A DNA stretch of 64,000 nucleotides from a bacterium (GTDB taxonomy: Bacteria > SAR324 > XYD2-FULL-50-16), in contig JAHJTV010000008.1 of the NCBI GenBank assembly GCA_018829445.1, positions 124,001 to 188,000 on the forward strand, read 5' to 3'. Numbering within the stretch: the first letter of the stretch is position 1; the number at the start of each line of letters is the position of its first letter. The notes below the pieces were generated by a model. The model did no database searches and was not told where the DNA came from. It saw nothing but the letters and a program-made list of their open reading frames with translations. Position numbers and translations under genes: made by a program. Positions 45,859 to 54,800 of the stretch are shown here, one piece after another.

Positions 45859-47445
45859 CTATTGGGGCGCAATCGGGCTGTTTGCAGGGGCCAGTCCCCC
45901 ATCTGGCTGGTCTGTCTCAATTATTCTGGCTACTTCCGGCATACAATATTCATCTATGACATCGTTAATAACGGCAGACAGTTTGCCTCTGAGCTGTTTA
46001 CATTCGTCAATATCACGATAACTCTTGATATACATACCCGAATCAAGCATTTTCATGATACAAATATTGGCGCCGTTGCTGCCATACATGAATGTTTCTT
46101 CTTTTTTAATCAGTTCCTCGATTTTTGGCTCAGTCAAGTGTTCCTTCAACAAGGCATCCAGTTTAATTTTCTTTATCGGGAATCTATTATTGCCAATCTC
46201 CAGATCCTTGTACTCGGGTTTTATTGTTTCCGTGCCCGTCAACCAATTGGCTTGGATGGTTTGTTTGCAGATTTTAGCCTTGTAATAGATGTTCATCATG
46301 GCTCGATCAGCCCGTTCTATTTCAGCTAAAAACTCCGCGTTACCATTCAGGATCTGCTTCTTTTTGTACAACAGCATGGTCCTGCCGGTTAGTGGATCAG
46401 GAACATCCTTCTCAAGGGCGATCAGGCTTTGGAACTCGGTATTTTCGACCCAAGGCACGATTTCCATGGTCGTGACCTTACCCGTCATGGGATTCTGCAT
46501 GGAGATAAAAGCGTCTTTAATGGCAGCCTTAAATGTCGGCACATCATAGGAGATCAGTGTTGCTCCCTCATTTTTCCCCAAGCCATAAGCACGGGTTAAA
46601 ATACTCAGTTTATATTCCTCGGACAAACTCTTCATGTTCATTTTCATTCCACCGGCACCACCTGCCATGCCATCAACTTTTGCTCCTCCTGTTGATGTAC
46701 TTGAGGCCCCGACGAAGCTATCTGCCGAAGTTACATTACCTCCAAGATTGGGATCCGGTCCTCCCACTGTCCCTTGACCTCCCGATCCCGGACATCCTCC
46801 CGAAGCGCCGCAGGCAGCGTCTCCCACCCCAGCGGTTGCGAAAGCTCCGACTTCAGCTTTTAGATTCGCTTCAAAGGCAACATCTCTTTTTTGGGTTTTG
46901 GTAGTATAGGTATAGACGGAAACGAATCTGGCGTTTCTTCCCAGGGATCGAACATAATAGGAACCGCAGGCACTGAAAAAACCGGGAATATCATTATTCC
47001 GTAGTAATTGTGCGGATGAGGAGCCAAGCCGACTCCTTGCTTCATCAATGGACGCATAATAGGTGTCCATATTTATTTCAACAAATATATGATGAGACGT
47101 TTCCTGGCTGGTCATTGTAGTTGATGCACCGCCCCCTGCTGAAATACTGACGGCTTTAATGGGGATTTTTAAACCGAAATTGACCATCGTGCTTAAATGC
47201 TTGATGTTATTTGAGGTCATCGATTCAAATTTGTAGGTGAAGTCGTATGAGGGATCAGTGATGACGATGTTGTCCAGACACTTTGATTGAAACGTGTTGG
47301 TGACAATCGTATACCCTCTTCCCAAGGTGGGCGTCATTGCCAGATCACTAATTCTTTTGTCTCGAATAATGGTTGGTCCCGCAAAAACACCAGTATGGCA
47401 TAGCGCTACAATTAGAATTAGTGCTAATCGGATAGCTGTATTCAT
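45859..47445 (-). CDS. Exported MACPF-like protein, paralogue 9
   Basis: A 528-residue member, 11 kb from the rest. AGGAGG lies five bases before the ATG. The signal peptide ends near VFAG. Motifs are TLGRGYTI (40-47), Cys56, YYASIDEA (129-136), CGSYYVRS (160-167) and IVPWVEN. A Gly-rich second insert of about 70 residues (ASGGCPGSGGQGTVGG, then a Gly/Met-rich run) distinguishes it from paralogue 8, which it otherwise resembles closely. The C-terminal helical domain ends YCMPEVA and a short Pro-rich tail. It has an upstream leader of about 230 bases. Confidence 0.7.
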   Translation of the reverse strand: MNTAIRLALILIVALCHTGVFAGPTIIRDKRISDLAMTPTLGRGYTIVTNTFQSKCLDNIVITDPSYDFTYKFESMTSNNIKHLSTMVNFGLKIPIKAVSISAGGGASTTMTSQETSHHIFVEINMDTYYASIDEARSRLGSSSAQLLRNNDIPGFFSACGSYYVRSLGRNARFVSVYTYTTKTQKRDVAFEANLKAEVGAFATAGVGDAACGASGGCPGSGGQGTVGGPDPNLGGNVTSADSFVGASSTSTGGAKVDGMAGGAGGMKMNMKSLSEEYKLSILTRAYGLGKNEGATLISYDVPTFKAAIKDAFISMQNPMTGKVTTMEIVPWVENTEFQSLIALEKDVPDPLTGRTMLLYKKKQILNGNAEFLAEIERADRAMMNIYYKAKICKQTIQANWLTGTETIKPEYKDLEIGNNRFPIKKIKLDALLKEHLTEPKIEELIKKEETFMYGSNGANICIMKMLDSGMYIKSYRDIDECKQLRGKLSAVINDVIDEYCMPEVARIIETDQPDGGLAPANSPIAPQ

Positions 47446-47675
47446 TGAATCCTCCTGATTTTTTTATCTAGTTGATATAACGTATACAACAGATCACTTT
47501 ATATCAATGATTTTTTGCTTTTTATTGGTTATTCCGATTATATTTTGCAGAAAAAGTAAGAGATGGTTAAAAAATATAGGCGTATAGAGATTTTCTGATC
47601 AAAAAGCATTCCTACAGGATAGTTCACTTTGTAGGGGGTATTAATCGCGAGAGATTTATTCAACCCGCCTAAAAA

Positions 47676-49310
47676 TTAATAAACAGGAAGCCGTGTTTTA
47701 AATTCGGCAACTGATCTTTTTTCCGTTTCCAGCACTTTTAACCAGTGTTGAGAATACCGGGAACAGATTCTTATCGCTTCTGTCACTGTCGTAGCCGATT
47801 CAAAGATGTCAATGGAGAATTCAAACAGAGCATGGGAGGCTTCCCCGACTCTTTTAAGAATTGCCTGGAACTGTCTGAAACAGGGCTCCCCGTTTCTTGA
47901 GCATCTACTGGCTGAAGTTCCGACAGTTAGCAGTTCATAGACAAATTGCCGTTCCGGCAAAACCTTCGATAACATAAACCGTTGCAGATCCTCAATCCTA
48001 TCATTCTGATAAAGATAAACTCCAGGGGAGTTATAGGTGGTCGATCTTTCAAGAAGATTATCCTTCTTCAATCTGGTTTCAATAGCTGTGGCTGAAAAGG
48101 GAACCAGGTTTCCGCAATAGATTTCAAATAATGATGATAAACCCGCGTCGTGAAGAAAACGGGCGTTTTCTCTCAGCATCTCAAAAGTGGAGTAGGGGAA
48201 AAACATGATAAAACCAGCCCTCATCATAATCCCTGTTTCAAATATTAAATTGGTCAAATCTTTCACCTGGTTGGTGTCGTATTTTTTACCAAATATATTC
48301 AGCTGGAATTGATTACCGGCTTCCAACCCCATATTTATGGAACTCAATCCAGCCCTCTTCATCTTTATCAGAGCATTCCTGTCAGTCGGTAAAAGGCTGT
48401 CCGGTCTCATCAAAGCGGAAAAGGAGATATCCGATAATCCGTTTTCGATCAGCAGGTCACATAGCTTTAAGGCTCTTTTTAATCCGGTCTCTCTTTCACC
48501 AATCCAGTTGTCATCAAAAAAGAGAAACTGCCTTACTCCTTTTTGGTACAATAGATTCATCTCCTCAAACACATTTTCGGCGGAACGGGCTCTCCATCGT
48601 GCCGTACCACCAGGACAAAACCGGTTTAAAAAAGTGCTCATGGAGCAAAAGGTGCAGTGACCGGGGCAGCCTCGACTGCTGATGATATTATAGTAAAAGG
48701 GGTTCTTTACGTCTGCCTTTGCCAGTGAAGGTCGATAGGGGAAAGAGAGTGAGTCGAGATTCTTCTCAAAATAGGGAGGCGTCTCCTTGATGACGCCATT
48801 TTCTCTGTAGGTCAACCCGGGAATATCTTTAATAAATTGCTGATTCTCCAGGGCTTCTATCAGCAGCGGCAGACTTTTTTCCCCCTCACCGCAGATGATA
48901 TAATCCACATGCGGTTCATTTTCCAATATCTCCTTATTAAACAACGAAGGGTGTATATCACCATAAATCACCACCAGGTCGGGTAATTTTTCATTGAGAC
49001 GCCGACTCAGGCTCAGGGATTTGGTAAAGGTAACGGATGGATCGGAAAATCCGATATAATCGGGCTTGAGCTCCAGAATCCGGTCTTCCAGCTCCAAAAA
49101 CGGGGAAATAAACCAGGATGTTGGTCGGAGGGAATCGATCAGGGTCACCGAAAACCCCTTGTCCACCAGGGCAGAATAAAGATAACCCAATCCCAGGTCA
49201 TCAATGGCAATATCCTCCCGGGTCATATAATCATCATCACTGTACGGACAGGCTACCAGGACTATTTTTGGTTCTCGTTGGTTCTGGGTAATGGACATCG
49301 GTTGCTGCAT
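47676..49310 (-). CDS. B12-binding radical SAM protein
   Basis: A 544-residue enzyme. The first 160 residues form a Rossmann-like cobalamin-binding domain (LGLGYLYSALVDKGFSVTLID and VVIYGDIHPSLFNKEIL). The radical SAM domain has the cluster motif CPGHCTFC (Cys215, 219, 222) and the GGTARWRARS and FFDDNWIG strands typical of the family. Such proteins methylate unactivated carbons or phosphorus, or rearrange substrates, in natural-product and cofactor pathways. The ATG at 49310 is chosen because the longer form runs into a palindromic repeat. A RiPP-like peptide gene lies 2 kb upstream on the same strand, so peptide modification is possible. Confidence 0.85.
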   Translation of the reverse strand: MQQPMSITQNQREPKIVLVACPYSDDDYMTREDIAIDDLGLGYLYSALVDKGFSVTLIDSLRPTSWFISPFLELEDRILELKPDYIGFSDPSVTFTKSLSLSRRLNEKLPDLVVIYGDIHPSLFNKEILENEPHVDYIICGEGEKSLPLLIEALENQQFIKDIPGLTYRENGVIKETPPYFEKNLDSLSFPYRPSLAKADVKNPFYYNIISSRGCPGHCTFCSMSTFLNRFCPGGTARWRARSAENVFEEMNLLYQKGVRQFLFFDDNWIGERETGLKRALKLCDLLIENGLSDISFSALMRPDSLLPTDRNALIKMKRAGLSSINMGLEAGNQFQLNIFGKKYDTNQVKDLTNLIFETGIMMRAGFIMFFPYSTFEMLRENARFLHDAGLSSLFEIYCGNLVPFSATAIETRLKKDNLLERSTTYNSPGVYLYQNDRIEDLQRFMLSKVLPERQFVYELLTVGTSASRCSRNGEPCFRQFQAILKRVGEASHALFEFSIDIFESATTVTEAIRICSRYSQHWLKVLETEKRSVAEFKTRLPVY

Positions 49311-49346
49311 TATGATTTCACTTCTGGGAGTGTAACTGTTCAGATT

Positions 49347-49418
49347 TAGGGTGGGCAAAGCTTTGCCCACCCTACAAATATTGCGCGCTTGCGTAGGTCG
49401 GACAACGCTTTGTCCGAC
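49347..49418. repeat. Palindromic repeat pair
   Basis: A 28-base perfect palindrome (49347-49374, around GGGTGGGCAAAGCTTTGCCC) is followed by a hairpin with nine-base arms (GTCGGACAA at 49397 and its complement at 49410-49418). Both are of the kind scattered between genes as dispersed repeats. They lie between the radical SAM gene and its upstream neighbour. Confidence 0.6.
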
Positions 49419-49487
49419 AATACAAGATCTATTTCTACCTTTTGACAGGCCTGCTTTATCAAGCTGGATAGATACAAGGGATCATGT

Positions 49488-50564
49488 CTAAGATTTTTTC
49501 ATTTCCTGGAAAACCAAAGAGAAATAAGCTTTTAGTCGGGGAGGCTGATCGGGTTCGAAGACAGCCTTGAAAAAGTTAATATGACGATAGATCATGTATT
49601 TGTAAAGCACAGGATCATAGATATCCCTTGATCTCCCACTCCAACTGACCAGACCGTCTCTTTTTTCTTTTGTACAAAGGTTTTCTTTTACCAGATAATC
49701 GAGAAACGGATACCAGTTCTTCTGGGTTGCCAATTCCAAACCGATTTTGGGCATGCGGAGTTCAATCCCGATTCTTGGGTAGATCTCTTCGCCTACATCC
49801 AGAGCCAGCACCATATGATCGATAAATCCGCAATAAGTGGACAGGCGGGGTTGAATATCCAGTATACGATGACCCAATCCGATCTTTTCCAGATAATCGT
49901 ACAACAACTCTTCACTGAGATGTGCCACATTTAGTCGCATTACATCGGGGGTACGCGACAACATGATGGCTGCATGATCTATAATTGTTCCAGGGGGAAG
50001 ACTGGCAAAACAACGCCAGGCGCTGTCTTTGGTTGCAGATGTGATCGTTCTGTTTTTCAGCAGAGACAGGAATTCGAAGACCCAATCACAATCGGGTCGG
50101 ATCAGTTTTTTGAAATTGCTCTCCTGTTGATCCGGATTGACTCGATACATGCTGTCGTTAAGCTGCAAAAAAACGGCAGGAACAGGTATATCCGCTATTG
50201 AATCACCCACATCAAATTCAAAAAAGACCGTGTTGATGCTCTTTTCAAGTACCGAGCCCGGTACAGACCACTGCTTGCAGAAGTGCAATATGTTCTGCCA
50301 GACGAAATGGGAAAACAGGGATTCGTTAAAATTCAATCCCTCGGGTAACCCGACTTTATCCTGAAATTCTTTCTCAATACTGAAAAACAGATCCAACGAG
50401 GGATTTTTATCATACAACCTCGATTCAAATCCGATCCCCGGTAACATGAGCGGGGGGAATTTTTCCACTATCTTTGATAGATGAAAAAAACCAGCTGTCG
50501 ATATTAGACTGGTTGGAAAATACTCACAAAAATCTTCAAGTGTATCAGCAAAAGTGGATCCCAT
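49488..50564 (-). CDS. Unknown protein next to B12-radical SAM gene
   Basis: A 358-residue cytoplasmic protein with no signal peptide or membrane helix. The ATG at 50564 is the first usable one; a TTG three codons earlier is possible. I do not recognise a family. Notable segments are PVPAVFLQLNDSMYRVNPD, a run ending LPPGTIIDHAAIMLSRTPDVMRLNV, and LDVGEEIYPRIGIELRMPKIGLELATQ. It lies between the B12-radical SAM gene and the peptide/oxidoreductase remnants, on the same strand as the radical SAM and peptide genes. It may be a modification partner of a RiPP pathway, but only position suggests this. Confidence 0.45.
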   Translation of the reverse strand: MGSTFADTLEDFCEYFPTSLISTAGFFHLSKIVEKFPPLMLPGIGFESRLYDKNPSLDLFFSIEKEFQDKVGLPEGLNFNESLFSHFVWQNILHFCKQWSVPGSVLEKSINTVFFEFDVGDSIADIPVPAVFLQLNDSMYRVNPDQQESNFKKLIRPDCDWVFEFLSLLKNRTITSATKDSAWRCFASLPPGTIIDHAAIMLSRTPDVMRLNVAHLSEELLYDYLEKIGLGHRILDIQPRLSTYCGFIDHMVLALDVGEEIYPRIGIELRMPKIGLELATQKNWYPFLDYLVKENLCTKEKRDGLVSWSGRSRDIYDPVLYKYMIYRHINFFKAVFEPDQPPRLKAYFSLVFQEMKKS

Positions 50565-50649
50565 GTTATCCAACGAAAGGAGGAATTATATTTTTCAGAT
50601 CTTTACAAAGTATTGCAATATGATGAAAATACAATCTACTTCTTGTTAG

Positions 50650-51154
50650 TTTCATAAGTCAAAGAGATCTGAGTTCCCCTTCAATATAAAATACCTGGAT
50701 ATCGAAGGCTATATATGGGTATTCGCGGGTCCCACCCACACCAGTGTCGAAATCGGAACACGGGTGGGAACCAGGTCTTTAAAAGTGATTCGTGAGACAT
50801 TGGATAATTACCTGGAGAGCCATATTCACTATAAGAAAAGTTTTCGGAAAGTGGAAATGTATGGTTCCCGCAATTAAATCCTCTGGCTTCTTTTCTCAGC
50901 ATTGTACCGGGGAAAACTGGATTTTGATTGGGGATGCCGCAGGGCAGGTGAACCCCATCAAAGCTGATGGAATATACTATGCCATAAAATCCGGCAAATT
51001 GGCTGCTGAAGCATGTATTAAAAACGACCTTCCTTCATACGATTTCATGTGGCGAAAAACTTATGGCAAACTTTTAAGCAAACATACACATTATAATGAA
51101 GGTTGTTGGGGAACTTGGAGAGCAAATGGGAAGTCAAATTATCAGGACAATTAA
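50650..51154 (+). pseudogene. Broken FAD-dependent oxidoreductase (geranylgeranyl-reductase/halogenase type)
   Basis: Two frames together encode the C-terminal half of a flavoprotein. Frame one (50650-50877) has YIWVFAGPTHTSVEIGTRVG and ends at a stop codon. From about 50860, the next frame continues with AIKSSGFFSQH and WILIGDAAGQVNPIKADGIY, the GD motif of the FAD site, then LAAEACIKNDL. A one-base shift between about 50855 and 50866 separates the two. The N-terminal dinucleotide-fold half is absent and there is no start codon. It is therefore truncated and frameshifted, unless a sequencing error explains the shift. Confidence 0.7.
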
Positions 51155-51199
51155 GTACCATAATTCAGTTATTACACCGCAAAATTAGTCATATTATCA

Positions 51200-51229
51200 A
51201 TTAGTCCTCCGCTGCTGTGGAGGACTAAT
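51200..51229. terminator. Hairpin between convergent pseudogene and peptide gene
   Basis: An 11-base perfect stem (51200-51210 with 51219-51229, arms built on TTAGTCCTCC) with an eight-base loop lies 60 bases after the peptide gene stop on the minus strand. No U-tract follows on either strand, so it may work as a barrier or as an mRNA end rather than a classic terminator. Confidence 0.5.
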
Positions 51230-51290
51230 AAAGCAATACCCTAAATATTGTACAAGCTAGAATGGGAAGACCGTTTACATGGACAATAAC

Positions 51291-51518
51291 TTAATATGAA
51301 GACTTAACGGCATCCGTTGATGAAATATTTATATATACCGTATCCGCAGAATCTTCAACGACAACAACATTAATTTTGTCAGGAATTTTTTTCCCGTCCG
51401 GTAATGGAAAGTGCTTCTCAATCGCTGCTTTGGGGTCTTTTTTCAACTCTTCTTTAAATTTCGTGTCCGCTTCTGCCAACTTTATTACTTTATCCTTCTC
51501 GGAATAATAATCTGCCAT
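51291..51518 (-). CDS. NHLP-leader-like RiPP precursor peptide
   Basis: A 75-residue protein that starts at the ATG at 51518 with AAGGA upstream. The pattern fits the nitrile-hydratase-leader-like precursor family. A helical KVIKLAEADTKFKEELKKDP segment comes first. Then PKAAIEKHFPLPDGKKIPDK is followed by the strand INVVVVEDSADTVYINI. In known members this leader precedes a core peptide cut after a Gly-Gly or similar site. Here only STDAVKSSY follows the strand, with no Gly-Gly, so the core would be very short. It may be a leader-only protein that acts in trans, or not a precursor at all. A B12-radical SAM gene is 2 kb away. Confidence 0.65.
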   Translation of the reverse strand: MADYYSEKDKVIKLAEADTKFKEELKKDPKAAIEKHFPLPDGKKIPDKINVVVVEDSADTVYINISSTDAVKSSY

Positions 51519-51573
51519 TTGGATTCCTTTTAAAATTAGATTTATAAAACAACAATTTGAATAGAATATAAGT

Positions 51574-51602
51574 AATCTAAACAGTACACTTTTATATGTC
51601 AA
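51574..51602 (-). promoter_or_regulatory. Sigma70-type promoter for the peptide gene
   Basis: On the minus strand a perfect TTGACA (51602-51597) is followed, after 17 bases, by TAGATT (51579-51574). Transcription would begin near 51567, about 50 bases before the ATG. The remaining intergenic bases up to 51885 are AT-rich and show nothing more. Confidence 0.6.
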
Positions 51603-51885
51603 CTTGTTTCAATAACTAAAAAAAAACCTAAAAATCGCTAAAATGAGTTTTAGCTTTAACTTTAAATAATAATATTACACACTTACGCTGTATTTCTGCC
51701 TCGGGGGATGAAATTTTTCCCTAATATACAATAAATTAACTTGGAAAATTATTATTTTTCTTTAGACTGTTTTTAAAAACAGAATCTAAGAAAAAGTAGT
51801 CATCTATATTAAATATAACCCGTAATCTGTGTTGCTTATCGTATTTTTTCGAAAAGGTGACCTTTCTATTGGATAACTTAATCCT

Positions 51886-54800
51886 ATGAAATCCATTCGA
51901 CCGTTTATTATATTCTTCTCACTCTGCTTTCTTTTTTTAATTGCTATTTCTTCATTTTATGCGGACGAGAAACTGAACAAAAAAAATGTGCTCGAAATTA
52001 AAGATGCAGAACAACGATTGATTATTACCAAATTCACTGAAATCTTCGAAGATGAGAGTGGCAATCTTTCATTTGAAGAAATTCATGCGCCAGGGTTTCA
52101 AAATCAGTTTAAACTAGTTAATAAGGCACCTCTAAGCCTGGGCTATAAAAAAACCGTCTACTGGATAAGATTTACCGTAGAAAACCAAACAAACAAAGCG
52201 GGAAATTGGATTCTGGAATATGGGAACACAATGAGAGCTGGTAAAATAACAACCATTTTTGTCTCTGATGGATATAATTCCTACTTAGAAAAGCAAGACG
52301 ACTCAACTATTATTTCAAATGTTCAGGAAATCCCTTATCGTAACACTGTTTTCCCAGTAACTTTTGAAAAAAATGAAACAAAGACTATTTACTCTCGAGT
52401 TGAAAACAAATCACACTTATCCATTAATCTGATTTTGTGGCCTGAAGAACTCTTTTTCTTTCAAGTAAAAAAGGAGTATCTGTTTTATGGAACGATTTTT
52501 GGTATTATCATAATACTGGTTTTGTATAATATTGCACTCTACTATTCCTTTAAAGATACAAGCCATAAGTATTACATAGCTGTAATTCTCTCTTTTGGTC
52601 TGTTTCAAACCATAATGAGTGGAACTCTTCTGGAGTTTTTTCCCTTTCTTCAACCCATTGGAGTTATTATTTTTATTCTTGCGCCAATTTTAGAAAGCAT
52701 TACCCTAATTCTATTTACCCGAAGTTATTTAAAAACTGTAGAAAGTGCTCCAAAACTGGATAGGTTCTGCTTGGCTTATATCTGGGTACTGGCGATTGAC
52801 TTTGCCTTGTGTCTTCTTTTTGACATTTCTATTTTTTTAAATATTCGATCGGCATTGTGCGGATTAAGTGTTCCAATTGTATTATTAATAGCAGTCATCA
52901 CCTACATTAATGGATCAAAACAGGCAAAGTTTTTCCTGCTGCCAATGGCCCCCAGCCTGATATTTACGACTCTACCAATTTTAGCTGCTTTCAAATTAAT
53001 ACCTGTGAATTCATTTTTAGACTTCAGTCCTGATATCGGATTTTTAATCCTGGTTATCTCCTTTTCAATCGGACTGCTTTTTCAGGTTAAACAGACCCGC
53101 CTGGAAAAGGAAGTTGCCCAGCAGGAGGTGATCAGAATCTTGAGAGAATCGGAAAAGTTGAAGGATGATTTTTTGGCCAATACCTCCCACGAATTGAGAA
53201 CTCCGTTGAATGGGATTATCGGAATTGCCGATTCCCTGTTACATGGTGCGGCCGGTGATCTCTCCAGACAGGTGAAGGATAATTTAAAACTAGTGATTTC
53301 AAGCGGAAAGAGGTTGGCAAACCTGGTGAACGATATCCTTGATTTTTCTCGTCTAAAAAACAAGGATCTTACCATCGAGAAGAGACCGGTACGGATTCAG
53401 CAGATTGCTTATATCGTTATCTCCTTTTGTCAGACCCTCTTAAGAACCAATCAGGTTACAATTGTGAATACCATTCCCCAGGACATTCCACCTGTTCTGG
53501 GCGATGAAGACCGCCTGCAGCAGATTCTGTATAATCTGGTCGGGAACGCCATTAAATTTACCCAAAAAGGAACCGTTAGCATTTCAGCATCAACCCAAAA
53601 CAGCATGGTTGCCATTGAGATCGCCGATACCGGAATCGGGATTCCGGGGGATCAATTCGAAGCCATTTTTGAACCCTTCACCCAACTGGACAGCACGGCA
53701 GCCAGACAGCAAAGCGGAACCGGAATCGGGTTGTCCGTGACCAGGCAACTGATAGAGTTACATGGCGGTTCCATCTCTGTAACCTCTGAGCCGGGAAAGG
53801 GTTCCCGATTTACCGTATTGCTCCCTTCGGCCGGAAAACAGGCTATTCCTGCTGAAGCAACCATGGATAACAACAGAATAACCGGATTGCAGGTATCTCC
53901 TGAAAATATTTCCCATTACATCGGATCTCAATCATCCGGTCATAAACATAATGGAGCTTTTCATGTCCTGGTGGTGGATGATGATCCGGTGAACCTGCGG
54001 GTCATGTCCAACCATCTGTCAACCCGGAATTACAGTATTACCGAAGCTTCCAGCGGTATGGACGCCTTACGGTTAATAGAAAACGAGACCAAACCTGATG
54101 TAGTTTTGCTGGATCTGATGATGCCGGATATGACCGGATTTGAGGTGACGAAGAAGATCAGGGAAACTTATTCGATTCAAAACCTGCCGATTATCGTTGT
54201 CTCGGCAAAAAACAGGATTTCAGATTTTGTTCTGGCTATGCAGGCGGGAGCAAATGACTATCTCACCAAACCCTTTGATGGTGAAGAATTACTGGCTCGA
54301 CTGAAACTCCATGAGGAATTGCTGCAGATTAACATGGAACTGGCCAATTATCAGCAAAATCTTGAGAGACTGGTGGAAAAACGGACGGCAGAATTAAATG
54401 AAACCTTAATAGTGGCCGATACAGCGAGAAAAGCGGCCGAAGCCGCCAATAAGGCAAAATCTGACTTCCTGGCCAACGTCAGCCATGAACTCAGAACCCC
54501 TATGCATGGAATTCTCGGGTTTTCAAAACTGGGACTGCAGAAATCGGATCAGGTGGACAGGGGAAAAATTAAGAACTACTTCTCCGAGATCACCAACAGT
54601 GGGGAAAGATTACTTCGTTTGCTTAACGATCTGCTGGATCTGACAAAACTGGAAGCCGGAAAAACTGATTATGCTTTTTCCCAATACAACATCCGAGATG
54701 TGGTTGCGATCATTGCCAGTGAATTCAGTGCTCTTTCCAGTGAAAAAGGAATCACCGTTGAGTTCATTCATCCCCCGGGTTTAAATAAAATCCTCATGGA

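Noticed and set aside
46533..46904. Plus-strand frame of 123 codons opposite MACPF-like paralogue 9
   Set aside because: It arises from the Gly/Ser-rich insert of the minus-strand gene and has no start signal or domain.
50681..50902. Minus-strand frame opposite the oxidoreductase remnant
   Set aside because: The plus strand in this stretch matches a known flavoprotein segment; the minus frame is a shadow.
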